A stretch of 54,471 nucleotides of DNA, taken from positions 1 through 54,471 of the forward strand of contig CAZSXU010000026.1 in the NCBI GenBank assembly GCA_964610505.1, written 5' to 3'. Below the pieces are notes generated by a model. The model worked only from the letters and a program-made list of their open reading frames with translations, did not search any database and was not told where the DNA came from. A program made the translations under genes and the position numbers. Positions 7,379 through 16,084 of the stretch are shown in pieces. The stretch comes from CAZSXU01 sp964610505. Its GTDB lineage: Bacteria > Arandabacterota > Arandabacteria > JAGLYR01. Numbering within the stretch: the first letter of the stretch is position 1; the number at the start of each line of letters is the position of its first letter.

Positions 7379-9126
7379 TGGTGAAGAAAGACAGCTGGCG
7401 CTACGGACCACTACTGATCGTCCTGGGTATCTCGGCCGTAGTCGCACGGTCACTGCTCACGAATTGGCAAATCTGGGGACACAGCTCCACGATCGACTAT
7501 GCCAGGCTTCTGGAGCTCGACCATCTGATTCGGCAGGGATATCTCTATCCCCGATGGTGCGCGGATTTTTACTACGGCTTCGGCTCGCCCCTCTTCAACT
7601 TCTACGCGCCGGCGGGGTACTGGATCGGCGAGATCTTCGCCCTCGCAGGCGCTAACATCCTCTACGCCGTGAAGATGGTGTACGTCCTCGGCATCTTCCT
7701 CGCCGGAATCGGAATGTTCCTCTTCGCCGGACGCCTCTGGGGACGCATCGGGGGAACCGCTTCGGCCGTCATGTACGTCCTGGCCCCCTACTTCCTCCTG
7801 GACGTCTACGTTCGCGCATCGCTGGGCGAGGTTCTCTGCTTCGCGTGGATCCCTCTCATTCTGTTTTTTCTCCTCAGGGGTCTGGACGGCTCACAGGCGT
7901 CGTACGTGATCGGATCTTTCCTGATGGCCCTTCTGATTTTCAGCCACAACATCACGGCCCTGCTCCTGTTTCCGGCACTGGTGCCGCTGATTCTCCTCCA
8001 TTGCCGAAAGGGGGAGCCCCGTCCGTGCTTGTTCCGAGGACTGGGGTTCTATGCACTCGCTCTGGGTCTGTCCGCCTTCTTCTGGTTGCCCGCTCTCTTC
8101 GAGAGACCGTTCGTTCTGGGGAACGAGATTCTGACCTCGGGAGACTACTGGTATCGGGATCACTTCCTCACGTTCCGGGATCTGTTTGAACGACGCTGGG
8201 GGTTTGGAACGTCTCGACCGGGAGACTCGATTTCGCTGCAGCTGGGGATCTTCCACTGGACTCTTCCCCTCGCGGCCGGCGCCGTTTTATTCTGGAAGCG
8301 CGCGCTTCGGAAACCGGTGACGATCTGGCTCTGGCTCGTGTTCGCCGGGTCCATCTTCCTGACCCTTTCGGCCTCGGCCTTCATCTGGGACCGAGTTCCG
8401 CTCCTTCCGTTCGTGCAGTTTCCCTGGCGGTTTCTCCTCTTCGCCACTTTCGCTTCCTCCGCACTCTCGGGCGCGGCGTTCATGTTTCTGGAGTCGAGAC
8501 GTCCCGGCTGGCAGATCACCGGGCTCACCGTCGTTGTCCTGGCCGCCGTTCTTGCCTACGGCGGCTACACCGCACCGCGGTTCCTGGTGATGGATACGAC
8601 GACCCGGGAGCCGAGAATCCTCGAGAAACACGATCTCGCCTCCGCCCTCGATGATTCGAGCTTCGTCCTCTTTGAGGAATTCCTGACCGTCGATGCGATG
8701 CGGCACATCGGGATGCGGGCCACCATTCTGGACGACTTCCTGCCGGTCTGGGTCGCCCGTGCGCCGACGTCCCTTCCGAAGCGCACGTACCGGGTCATCA
8801 GGGGAGAACTGAGCGTCGAGCCCGTGTGGGAGAAGCCGCAGAAGCGTGTCTATCGGGTCGAATCGACCACCGGAGGAACCGTCGAGTTTCCCACGTTCTG
8901 GTTCCCGGGATGGAAGGGGTCCGTCGACGGAGAGGAGATCGATCTGTTCCCGCAGGGACCGATGGGATGCCTGAACGCTGAGGTGCCGCCCGGGGAACAC
9001 ATGCTGACGGTGCGGTTTGCCCATACGCCGGTTCGGATGTCGGGTGAGGTGCTGTCGATCGTCACGCTGGTGGTTGCGATTCTGATCCTCGTCCTCTCGC
9101 GACGAAAAGCCGGACAGAGACCCTAG
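7375..9126 (+). CDS. Polytopic membrane protein related to PTPS-related/YfhO-like glycosyltransferases
   Basis: A 583-residue protein with about eleven predicted membrane helices over the first 400 residues and a roughly 170-residue periplasmic C-terminal domain that ends in one more helix (VTLVVAILILVLS). The early WGHSSTIDYARLLELDHLIRQGYLYPRW and FYYGFGSPLFNFYAP region resembles the membrane family annotated 6-pyruvoyl-tetrahydropterin synthase-related, which belongs to the GT-C/YfhO group transferring sugars from lipid carriers. The substrate is unknown. It overlaps tnaA (start ATG at 7375 within ATGATG, tnaA stop TGA at 7376-7378), so the two are translationally coupled, which is an odd functional pairing. 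Its TAG stop is the first part of a TAGCCACAGATT repeat. Confidence 0.7.
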   Translation: MMVKKDSWRYGPLLIVLGISAVVARSLLTNWQIWGHSSTIDYARLLELDHLIRQGYLYPRWCADFYYGFGSPLFNFYAPAGYWIGEIFALAGANILYAVKMVYVLGIFLAGIGMFLFAGRLWGRIGGTASAVMYVLAPYFLLDVYVRASLGEVLCFAWIPLILFFLLRGLDGSQASYVIGSFLMALLIFSHNITALLLFPALVPLILLHCRKGEPRPCLFRGLGFYALALGLSAFFWLPALFERPFVLGNEILTSGDYWYRDHFLTFRDLFERRWGFGTSRPGDSISLQLGIFHWTLPLAAGAVLFWKRALRKPVTIWLWLVFAGSIFLTLSASAFIWDRVPLLPFVQFPWRFLLFATFASSALSGAAFMFLESRRPGWQITGLTVVVLAAVLAYGGYTAPRFLVMDTTTREPRILEKHDLASALDDSSFVLFEEFLTVDAMRHIGMRATILDDFLPVWVARAPTSLPKRTYRVIRGELSVEPVWEKPQKRVYRVESTTGGTVEFPTFWFPGWKGSVDGEEIDLFPQGPMGCLNAEVPPGEHMLTVRFAHTPVRMSGEVLSIVTLVVAILILVLSRRKAGQRP

Positions 9127-9148
9127 CCACAGATTACACAGATTCAAA
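9124..9148 (+). repeat. Nonamer iterons starting at a stop codon
   Basis: TAGCCACAGATTACACAGATT. The TAG is the stop codon of the membrane protein gene ending at 9126. Two CACAGATTN units follow in the orientation of that gene, then TCAAAGCGG, which also follows the iterons at 26752-26775 on the other strand. Confidence 0.85.
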
Positions 9149-9160
9149 GCGGGTGAAGAC

Positions 9161-9195
9161 GTTGTCGATTCGGATCAGAGATCCGAATCGACAAC
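9161..9195. terminator. Perfect 15-bp hairpin with 5-base loop
   Basis: GTTGTCGATTCGGAT (9161-9175), loop CAGAG, then the exact complement ATCCGAATCGACAAC (9181-9195). It lies 34 bases after the membrane-protein stop codon. It is a good candidate for a transcription end, though it lacks a T-run. Confidence 0.6.
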
Positions 9196-9291
9196 CAAGT
9201 GATGAGTTCTGCCACACACTCCAATTCGCCTGGGAATGCGGGATTTGAAATGAGCATTAGGCATGCGAAATCCAGTACTGGAAAAGCCCCC

Positions 9292-9560
9292 GTTGAGGCA
9301 AGGGCTTGCCTCAACACAATGCCTCTCTGTGGAATCTGTGCAATCTGTGGCTACCGGGCCGGCCTCTGCCGGCCCGAGATAGTGGAGAGTCGATAGTCGA
9401 AAGTTGAGCTTGGACAAGAGCATCGGAAGGAACCATGAACCTCCACCACAGAGAACGCTGCCGTTCTCTTCGGGGTCTCGGGCATCAGCCCGAGACCCCG
9501 TTTCATACTCATCGGTGTAATCTGTGCAATCTGTGGCTAAGGCTCTTGCTCTTGAATCTG
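9292..9560 (-). repeat. Composite intergenic element, copy 1
   Basis: Read on the minus strand, downstream of the SDR gene: CACAGATT iterons (9510-9540), hairpin CGGGGTCTCGGGC-ATCA-complement (9471-9500), a small GAGAACG-CTGC-CGTTCTC hairpin (9451-9468), a block containing TTCCGATGCTCTTGTCC, a block CAACTTTCGACTATCGACTCTCC, a GGGCCGGC hairpin (9355-9376), iterons again (9330-9352), and hairpin GTTGAGGCAA-GGGC-TTGCCTCAAC (9292-9315). This fills most of the 448-base gap between the convergent genes. No coding sequence is seen in the gap. Confidence 0.75.
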
Positions 9561-9574
9561 CGGAAAGGGGTTCG

Positions 9575-10366
9575 CTACAACAGCGCTCTACAGAACCCGC
9601 CGTCGATGGCGACGGTCGTGCCGGTGATGTAGCTCGCCTTTTCGGACGCCAGAAACGCCACCAGCGCCCCGAATTCCTCGGGATTCCCAATCCGCTCAAG
9701 CGGAACCGTCGCGGACCACTCCCCGAGGACGGTGTCGATGGTCGAACCCTCGGCGCCCGCCTTCATCTCCGCCAGCTCCGCGAGACGGTCGGTCAGGAAA
9801 TAGCCCTGGCAGATCGTATTGACCAGAACATTGTGGGTACCCAGCTCGTTTGCCAGGGTCTTGGCCCAACCGACCACGGCCGCGCGCACGCTGTTGGAGA
9901 GCATCAGGTTGGGCAACGGCTGCTTGACCGAGATGGACGTGATGTTGATGATCCGGCCCCATTTGTTCTTGATCATGAAGGGGACCACTTCCCGGGCGAG
10001 GGCGACGGCGCTCATGAGGTTGGCCTCCACCGCTCCCCGCCATCGATCGAGATCGTGATCCAGGAACGTCCCGCCCGGCGGACCTCCACAGTTGTTGACC
10101 AGGATGTCGATGGTCCCGAAGCGTTCCACCGATTGTTCCAGCAGCCGCCGGATATCGTCCGCCTTCGTCAGGTCGGCGACCACGTCGAGAACGTCGACGC
10201 CCGTCCGCTCTCGAATCTGCTCGGCGGTCCGCCCGAGAGCCTCCCCCCCGCGCGCGCAGAGAACGAGCTTCACGCCTTCCGCAGCGAGACTCCCGGCGGA
10301 CTCCCTCCCCAACCCCTTGCTGGACGCCGCCACCAGCGCGACCCGGTCCTTGATTCCCAGATCCAC
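9575..10366 (-). CDS. SDR-family protein without the YxxxK catalytic motif
   Basis: A 263-residue short-chain dehydrogenase/reductase homologue. A Rossmann start (ALVAASSKGLGRESA), NNCGG, and the C-terminal ITGTTVAIDGGF are clear. The cofactor glycine motif is AASSKGLG, not TGxxxGIG. The catalytic Tyr-x-x-x-Lys is replaced: after NITSISVKQPLPN the sequence is LMLSNSVRAAVVG, so no Tyr and no Lys are in place. This matches the known BKR-like SDR subgroup with an imperfect tetrad, often labelled FabG-like. It probably has altered or no reductase activity. The start is GTG at 10366 behind AGGAGGA. It is followed on its own strand by composite repeats. Confidence 0.85.
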   Translation of the reverse strand: MDLGIKDRVALVAASSKGLGRESAGSLAAEGVKLVLCARGGEALGRTAEQIRERTGVDVLDVVADLTKADDIRRLLEQSVERFGTIDILVNNCGGPPGGTFLDHDLDRWRGAVEANLMSAVALAREVVPFMIKNKWGRIINITSISVKQPLPNLMLSNSVRAAVVGWAKTLANELGTHNVLVNTICQGYFLTDRLAELAEMKAGAEGSTIDTVLGEWSATVPLERIGNPEEFGALVAFLASEKASYITGTTVAIDGGFCRALL

Positions 10367-10408
10367 GTTTTCCTCCTGACTCAGGGGGCGGACAAAAACC
10401 TGAAACCC

Positions 10409-10466
10409 TCAGCCACAGATTTCACAGATTGCACGGATTCAGTGTTCATCTGTGAAATCTGTGGCT
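10409..10466. repeat. Iterons forming an inverted pair after the AGCS gene
   Basis: AGCCACAGATTTCACAGATTGCACGGATT (about 10410-10438) faces GTGAAATCTGTGGCT (about 10450-10465), giving a potential hairpin of about 16 paired bases. It begins 18 bases after the stop of the AGCS gene (minus strand) and lies between that gene and the SDR gene. Confidence 0.8.
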
Positions 10467-10483
10467 CGCCCTTGACTTTGGTT

Positions 10484-12151
10484 CTATCGATATCTCTTGT
10501 GCTTGCGCGAGAAGTAGTCGCGCGTGAGATCGCGGATCTTAGGCAGCAGGAAAATGATGGCGATGAGATTCGGGAAGGCCATGAGCCCCAGCGCGCAATC
10601 ACCGAAGCCCCACACGATCTCGAGCGTGAAAATCGCTCCGAAAAAGTGCATCACCAGGAACACGATCTTGTAGGGGATCACCCACGCGTGTCCGGCGAGG
10701 TACACGATGGATCGGTCCCCGTAGTACGACCAGCTGATGGCGGTCGAGATGCCGAAGAGAAACACGGCAAACGTCACGAGCAAGTGTCCCCAGTTTCCCA
10801 GCGGCGACAGTCCCCTCTGAAATGCCCACGCCGTGAGCGGAGAACCGTTCTGCATCATCTCGCCCTCGAGCCAGAGGGCGGGGAGCTTGCCGAAGTCGAC
10901 GTTGCCCTCCTCTACGGGTAGCGTTCCCGTGAACTCCACGCGCTCGTCGTTGACGATGAGCGGACTTCCCACGACACAGTGATTCCGGACGATCCGGCAA
11001 CCCTCCACACGTCCGGCCCAGCAGGAGTACTCTCCTTCGGCCCGATCCTCGTCGGCGACGATGCCGTTGGGTCCCACCGTCGCTTCGGACCGGATCACGG
11101 TCAGCCCCGCCTGCGGTCCGAATGGAACCCGGTCGAACCTCTGCTCCTTCCACACGCCCGTGGAGAGAATCACCAGACCCGTAATGGAGCAGATAACCAG
11201 AGTGTCGATGAACGGGCCGAGCATGGCGACAACGCCTTCGCGGACCGGCTCCTTGGTCTTGGCCGCGGCATGCGCGATGGGCGCGGATCCTTGACCGGAC
11301 TCGTTGGAGAAGAGACCCCGCTTGACGCCCCAGGTGAGCATGAAGATGAAGGCCCCTCCTGCGAATCCGCCCACCTGTGCGGCCGGTTTGAAAGCGGATG
11401 TCACGATGAGACCCAGAAGCCCCGGGATTCGATCCGCGTGCATCAGCAGAACGAATAGCCCTCCCGCCACGTAGAGGACGGCCATGAAGGGCGCCAGCTT
11501 CGAGGTCACCCGTCCGATGCGTTTGATCCCTCCGAGGATCACCATACCGATGATGGTGACGTTCACCAGGCCGATGATCCAGGTTCGAATCCCCAGGTCC
11601 GCCCGAAGCTGATCGGCCATCGTGAAGGCCTGGACGGCGTTGCCGGAACCGAAGGAGGAGATCACGGCGCAGATGGCGAAGAAGATGGCCATCGGTTTCC
11701 AGGATCGTCCGAGCCCGCGCTCGATGTAGTACATCGGTCCACCCGAGGCGGAGCCGTCATCGTGGATCACTCGGTAGCGCATCGAGAGCGTGCACTCGGC
11801 GTACTTGAGCGCCATTCCGAAAACGGCCGTCACCCACATCCAGAAGAGCGCACCCGGCCCGCCGTAGTGAATGGCGGTGGCCACGCCGGCGATGTTTCCG
11901 ATCCCGACCGTCGCCGAGAGGGCCGTCGTCAGCGCCTGGAAATGGTTGATGTCTCCCTCGTCGTTCGGGTTGTCGTACCAGCCCCGAATGACGTTCACGC
12001 CGTGCCGGAACTTCCGGACCTGAATCCAGCCGAGGTAGAAGGTCGTGATGCAGCCTGTGCCGAGGAGTACGACCACCAGGAAAGGAATGACGTCGGGCCA
12101 GCCCCAGATGATGTTGCTGAGTCCAAAGGTGAGGTCGCGAAGGGTGTCCAT
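10484..12151 (-). CDS. AGCS-family sodium:alanine/glycine symporter with a ~95-residue insertion
   Basis: A 555-residue inner-membrane symporter. Family landmarks: ALSATVGIGNIAGVATAIHYGGPGA, MYYIERGLG, GLFSNESGQGSAPIAHAAAKT, and a late FGISTAISWSYYGDR. Typical members have 450-480 residues. The extra length is one insertion at about residues 335-430, between GLVILSTGVW and NGSPLTAWAF, with many Val/Gly/Asp residues and paired Cys (CWAGRVEGCR, RNHCVV). It looks like a small soluble beta domain on an extracytoplasmic or cytoplasmic loop. Start ATG at 12151 behind AGGGAG. Substrate is probably alanine or glycine, in line with the peptide-use genes nearby. Confidence 0.9.
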   Translation of the reverse strand: MDTLRDLTFGLSNIIWGWPDVIPFLVVVLLGTGCITTFYLGWIQVRKFRHGVNVIRGWYDNPNDEGDINHFQALTTALSATVGIGNIAGVATAIHYGGPGALFWMWVTAVFGMALKYAECTLSMRYRVIHDDGSASGGPMYYIERGLGRSWKPMAIFFAICAVISSFGSGNAVQAFTMADQLRADLGIRTWIIGLVNVTIIGMVILGGIKRIGRVTSKLAPFMAVLYVAGGLFVLLMHADRIPGLLGLIVTSAFKPAAQVGGFAGGAFIFMLTWGVKRGLFSNESGQGSAPIAHAAAKTKEPVREGVVAMLGPFIDTLVICSITGLVILSTGVWKEQRFDRVPFGPQAGLTVIRSEATVGPNGIVADEDRAEGEYSCWAGRVEGCRIVRNHCVVGSPLIVNDERVEFTGTLPVEEGNVDFGKLPALWLEGEMMQNGSPLTAWAFQRGLSPLGNWGHLLVTFAVFLFGISTAISWSYYGDRSIVYLAGHAWVIPYKIVFLVMHFFGAIFTLEIVWGFGDCALGLMAFPNLIAIIFLLPKIRDLTRDYFSRKHKRYR

Positions 12152-12317
12152 GGGCTCCCTGCAGATGACGTTTCCGGATCGCCGCTTTGCGAGATACGTT
12201 CCGGTGAGTGTACCGGAAACGCATCGATTCGGAAAGCAAAAGCTTGTGCGGGGCGAGGGCGTCCTTGCGTATCCCGAGCGGCTTGTTATAGACTCACAGA
12301 AAGGTCTGTTCGGGCCT

Positions 12318-12506
12318 TGCGCCGCGGGAAAGGCTCGGCGTCACTCGGCCACAGCGTGAATGGGGGATTGTGCTCAGCGGGGGGGGTGGTCACCCACCGA
12401 GTTGGAGCACCCCACGCTGCGGCCCTCGTTCCGGCGAACCGTCCCCGCGCCCGGCCCGGAGATTGTGTGTTCCGGCTCTCGGCTTTCGCCTCTCTGTCTG
12501 ATCCGG
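12318..12506 (-). repeat. Copy B of the dispersed ~186-bp repeat
   Basis: Inverted and diverged copy of 1645-1830, sharing GAGAGGCGAAAGCC, GCGTGGGGT, ATCCCCCATTCACGCT and GACGCCG blocks in the same order. It fills about half of the 412-base gap between the divergent AGCS and aldehyde dehydrogenase genes; the remainder shows no gene. A weak promoter-like pair, TTGCGT at 12265 and TATAGA at 12287, points into the repeat. Confidence 0.65.
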
Positions 12507-12563
12507 CAAGGGGGCGAAGAATGGGAGCGTGAATAGGGAACTCATTGGCCAAGAGGACAACGA

Positions 12564-14162
12564 ATGTCGTCAGGCGATCCGAGACCGGTTCTCATCGGTG
12601 GACACTGGCGCGCGGCGCGGGCGGCGGGTCATTTTCGCGCCGCCAATCCCCAAACACGAAAGCCGATCGGACCGCTGTACCCCGTGAGCACACGGGAAGA
12701 CGTCGATGACGCCCTTCGGGCCGGCATCGAGGCGGCCGGTGAGATCGCCCGGGCGTCGGCCGAGCGAATCGCCGCGTTTCTCGAGACCTTCGCCCGGAAC
12801 ATCGAATCCGCCGGCCCGGACCTGGTGCGATCCGCCCACGAGGAGACGGCTCTCCCCGCGTCCCCGAGACTGGCCGATGTCGAGCTGCCCCGGACCACGG
12901 ATCAGATCCGGCAAGCGGCCGCCGCTGTGAAGAGCCGATCGTGGACGATGCCGACGATCGACACGAAGGCGGACATTCGCTCGATGTACGGACCGCTGGG
13001 AGGTCCGGTGGCCGTCTTCGGGCCCAACAACTTTCCCTTTGCCTTCAACAGCATCGCGGGCGGAGACTTCGCCGCGGCCGTTGCGGCCGGCAACCCGGTG
13101 ATCGCAAAGGCAAACCCGGGCCATCCCCGAACCACGGAGATGCTCGCCCGCCTGGCCCATGAAGCGCTGTTGGACATCGACCTTCCTCCCGCCGTTGTCC
13201 AGCTCCTCTACATGATGTCCAATGAGGACGGGGAGAGATTCGTGTCTCATCCGTCCATCGCGGCAACGGCTTTCACCGGAACCCGCTCGTCGGCTCTGGC
13301 GCTCAAGCGGGCGGCCGATCGGGCCGGGAAGCTGTTCTACATGGAAACCGGAGGCGTGAATCCCGTGGTCATTCTCCCGGGCGCACTTCGGGAGAGGTTG
13401 CCAGAGACCGTCGAGGAGCTGGCGGGGTCCTGCCTTCTGGGCACCGGTCAGTTTTGCACGCAACCCGGCCTGGTCCTGCTTCTGGCCGGTGACACCACCG
13501 AAGATTTTGTCTCGAACCTGATCCGCCGTTTCGAAGAATCTCCCACGGGAACGCTCCTCGGCGAGGGTGTGGAGCGGAACCTCGAACGCTCCGTCGAAGG
13601 ACTGATGAAAGCGGGAGCCGAACGACTCACCGGAGGATCCCGCCAGCCCGCCGAGGGCTTCGGCTTCCAGAACACGCTCCTTCGAGTCGATGGAGATCGA
13701 TTCCTCAAGAACCCGCTCAACTTCCAGCGCGAAGCTTTCGGAAACGAGACGCTTCTTGTGATCGCGCACGACACGGCCGAGCTGGTGGACGTCCTCGGCG
13801 CTCTCGACGGGAACCTGACCGGTTCGATCTACACGAGCCGGGACAAGGGGGAGGATGCTCTCTATGCTCAGGTCGCCCGGATCCTCCGCCGGAAAGTGGG
13901 GCGATTGTTGAACGACAAGATGCCGACGGGCGTGGCCGTCTCCCCCGCCATGAATCACGGGGGACCGTACCCGGCCGCGTCTCACCCGGGCTTCACCGCC
14001 GTCGGCATGCCTCCCGCGATCCTCCGCTTCGCCGCCCTCCATTGCTACGACAACGTGCGGGAACACAGACTTCCGGTGGAACTGAAAGACAAGAATCTCA
14101 CGGGAAGATTGTGGCGACGGGTCGATGGGGAATGGACCCGCGGGGACATCACGCGAGTTTAG
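12564..14162 (+). CDS. Aldehyde dehydrogenase, 2,5-dioxovalerate (alpha-ketoglutarate semialdehyde) type
   Basis: A 532-residue NAD(P)-dependent aldehyde dehydrogenase. Cofactor and active-site motifs include VFGPNNFPFAFNSIAGGD, KANPGHPRT, AFTGTRSSALALK, FYMETGGVNPV, and the catalytic Cys in GTGQFCTQPGLV. The CT(N/Q)PGL context and the length are typical of alpha-ketoglutarate semialdehyde dehydrogenases, which make 2-oxoglutarate at the end of non-phosphorylating pentose, glucarate or hydroxyproline breakdown. No sugar-acid genes are next to it, so hydroxyproline use would suit the peptide-rich context, as inference. The start at 12564 is preceded by AGAGGA. Confidence 0.85.
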   Translation: MSSGDPRPVLIGGHWRAARAAGHFRAANPQTRKPIGPLYPVSTREDVDDALRAGIEAAGEIARASAERIAAFLETFARNIESAGPDLVRSAHEETALPASPRLADVELPRTTDQIRQAAAAVKSRSWTMPTIDTKADIRSMYGPLGGPVAVFGPNNFPFAFNSIAGGDFAAAVAAGNPVIAKANPGHPRTTEMLARLAHEALLDIDLPPAVVQLLYMMSNEDGERFVSHPSIAATAFTGTRSSALALKRAADRAGKLFYMETGGVNPVVILPGALRERLPETVEELAGSCLLGTGQFCTQPGLVLLLAGDTTEDFVSNLIRRFEESPTGTLLGEGVERNLERSVEGLMKAGAERLTGGSRQPAEGFGFQNTLLRVDGDRFLKNPLNFQREAFGNETLLVIAHDTAELVDVLGALDGNLTGSIYTSRDKGEDALYAQVARILRRKVGRLLNDKMPTGVAVSPAMNHGGPYPAASHPGFTAVGMPPAILRFAALHCYDNVREHRLPVELKDKNLTGRLWRRVDGEWTRGDITRV

Positions 14163-14299
14163 TTGAGTTCTCCCTCTTTCTCTCTTCCTCTCCTTCTCGC
14201 CCCCCTCTTTTCTCTTCCCCTTGGCGGTTCCCAGGCATTGACGATCTCTGGCGTCAGTGCTAACATCCGGTGTTCTTCACCGGCCGAGGGGAAATTCGC

Positions 14300-14410
14300 A
14301 TGCCTGTCTCCACCCTTCTCATCGTCATCGGCTCCTGGATCGTTCTCGCCGTCCTCACCCTCATCCACTACTTTGTCTGGAGCAAGACGGACCGCGAGGA
14401 GGAGGAATGA
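14300..14410 (+). CDS. 36-residue membrane microprotein, symporter partner
   Basis: A short frame with one transmembrane helix (STLLIVIGSWIVLAVLTLIHY) and a charged tail SKTDREEEE. GAGGGGA lies upstream of its ATG. Its TGA (14408-14410) overlaps the symporter's ATG (14407) as ATGA, so translation of the two is coupled. Small one- or two-helix partners encoded just before sodium:solute symporters are known (YhdT with PanF, for example), so this is likely an accessory subunit or stabiliser. The function is inferred from position only. Confidence 0.75.
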   Translation: MPVSTLLIVIGSWIVLAVLTLIHYFVWSKTDREEEE

Positions 14411-15867
14411 GCGCGGAAGCGACCGCCGTCGATTGGAGTATCGTTGCGGGCCTCATTCTCTACCTCGCCGTCGTCCTTGTCGTCGGCGTCTGGACCTCTC
14501 GAAGAATGCGCCGGCTGGACGACTTCGTCCTCGCCGGGCGCCGCCTGGGTCCTCTGGCCACGGCCGTATCTGAGAGGGCCTCGGGTGAGAGCTCGTGGTT
14601 TCTTCTCGGTCTTCCCGGGGCCGCGTACGCCGCCGGGTTTACCAGCTTCTGGTCCGTCATCGGCATCGCGTTCGGGATTTTCGCCTCCTGGACACTCCTG
14701 GCCGTCCCCCTGCGCAAGGCGACGGGCAAGATGGGGGCACTTACCCTGCCGGATTACTTCGAGACCCGTTTCAAGGACCGAACCCATCTTCTGCGCGGTG
14801 TGTCGACCATCATCATTCTCGTTTTCTACACCGTCTATGTCGGCGCTCAGTTTGTGGGCGCGGGCAAGATCCTGAACGCGACCTTCGGCCTGGATCCGGT
14901 CAAGGGCATACTCCTGGGCGCCGGCGTCGTCGCCTTCTACACACTCATGGGAGGATTTCTGGCCGTCGTCTGGACCGACGTGGTCCAGGGAATCCTCATG
15001 ATGTGTGTGGCCGTGATTCTTCCGGTGGTCGGGATCGCACGGCTCGGCGGACTCGACGGATTCGTCTCCCACGTTTCGGCGATGGGACCCGACTTCATCA
15101 CGATGAACGCAGGTCAGACGGGCAGGGCATTCCTCTTCGGGGTGATGCTGGGCGGACTCGCCTGGGGTTTCGGTTACCTGGGCCAACCGCATCTTCTCAC
15201 CCGGTACATGGCCATTCGAAATCCCGCGCATCTGCGCCAGGGAACGTCGATTGCCATGGCCTGGGTGCTTATTGCCTACTGGGGTGCCGTGATGATCGGC
15301 CTGGTGGGCGTAGGGATTCTGGGCCCCGAGTTGGCCGATGCCGAAACGGTGATGCCGTACCTTGCCAAGGCGCTGATGCCGGGCTGGATTGCGGGGCTCA
15401 TGATCGCCGGGGCCATCGCGGCCATGATGTCCACGGCCGACTCACAGCTCATCGTGTCGGTCTCGGCCGTCGTCGAGGACGTCTACGTCCGGTTGTTCCA
15501 TCCGAACGCGAGTCCCCGGCATCTGGTCGCTATGTCGCGAATCGCCACGATCGTCATGGCCGGGATTGCTCTCCTGCTGGCCTTTCGCAATCAGGATCTC
15601 ATCTTCAACATGGTGGCCTACGCGTGGTCCGGCCTGGGGTCCTCCTTCGGCCCGCCGCTCCTGCTGTCCCTGCGCTGGCGCCGGGTCGGTCGCTGGGGCG
15701 TTCTTGCGGGGATGCTTTCGGGGATGGTAAGCACCATCGTCTGGAAGAACGTCGCCGTTCTCAACGACGCGCTCGATATCAAACTGGCGAGTTTTCTGAT
15801 TTCGCTGGCGATGACGATCGTGGTGAGCCTGGCGGTGAAGGACAGGGCGGACGAGACAAAGACCTAG
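14407..15867 (+). CDS. Sodium:solute symporter (SSS family, PutP-like)
   Basis: A 486-residue protein with about 13 membrane helices. It starts with a VDWSIVAGLILYLAVVLVVGV helix and the DDFVLAGRRLG loop typical of the family, then SERASGESSWFLLGLPGAAYA and, near residue 350, IAAMMSTADSQLIVSVSAVVEDVY, the Na2-site signature of PutP and its relatives. The proline carrier PutP is the nearest named relative I can recognise. Proline uptake would fit the prolyl aminopeptidase elsewhere in the window. Its start overlaps the microprotein's stop. Its TAG stop again forms the start of a TAGCCACAGATT repeat. Confidence 0.88.
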   Translation: MSAEATAVDWSIVAGLILYLAVVLVVGVWTSRRMRRLDDFVLAGRRLGPLATAVSERASGESSWFLLGLPGAAYAAGFTSFWSVIGIAFGIFASWTLLAVPLRKATGKMGALTLPDYFETRFKDRTHLLRGVSTIIILVFYTVYVGAQFVGAGKILNATFGLDPVKGILLGAGVVAFYTLMGGFLAVVWTDVVQGILMMCVAVILPVVGIARLGGLDGFVSHVSAMGPDFITMNAGQTGRAFLFGVMLGGLAWGFGYLGQPHLLTRYMAIRNPAHLRQGTSIAMAWVLIAYWGAVMIGLVGVGILGPELADAETVMPYLAKALMPGWIAGLMIAGAIAAMMSTADSQLIVSVSAVVEDVYVRLFHPNASPRHLVAMSRIATIVMAGIALLLAFRNQDLIFNMVAYAWSGLGSSFGPPLLLSLRWRRVGRWGVLAGMLSGMVSTIVWKNVAVLNDALDIKLASFLISLAMTIVVSLAVKDRADETKT

Positions 15868-15966
15868 CCACAGATTGCACGGATTCGGAATCCAAACCTT
15901 TCCGCAGATTACGCGGATGAAGAAACCCGAACCCCATAGCCACAGATTGCACAGATTACACAGATG
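15865..15966 (+). repeat. Three iteron groups after the symporter gene
   Basis: TAGCCACAGATTGCACGGATT starts at the stop codon; CCGCAGATTACGCGGATG follows at about 15903; TAGCCACAGATTGCACAGATTACACAGATG follows at about 15938. All are in the orientation of the upstream gene. Confidence 0.85.
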
Positions 15967-15976
15967 ATGACAATGC

Positions 15977-16044
15977 GGCCGGAAGCCCGTCCTCAGGGGG
16001 ACAGTCAACGTAGTGACAGTCCCCCCGAGTCCGGTCTTCCGGCC
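15977..16044. repeat. Nested hairpin with GGGGGACAGTC core
   Basis: Outer arms GGCCGGAAG (15977-15985) and CTTCCGGCC (16036-16044). The inner near-palindrome is GGGGGACAGTCA...TGACAGTCCCCC with one mismatch. The inner GGGACAG sequence is also at the ends of the 208-bp element at 33224-33431 and beside the transposase remnant near 35478, which suggests all three belong to a REP-like family. It lies between convergent genes. Confidence 0.6.
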
Positions 16045-16084
16045 GGTGCCTCTAACGTAGAACTCAGAACTGAGAACTCAGAAC

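Noticed and set aside
9524..10921. Long plus-strand frame over the SDR and AGCS genes
   Set aside because: It starts in the repeat island and has antisense composition; both genes on the other strand are convincing.
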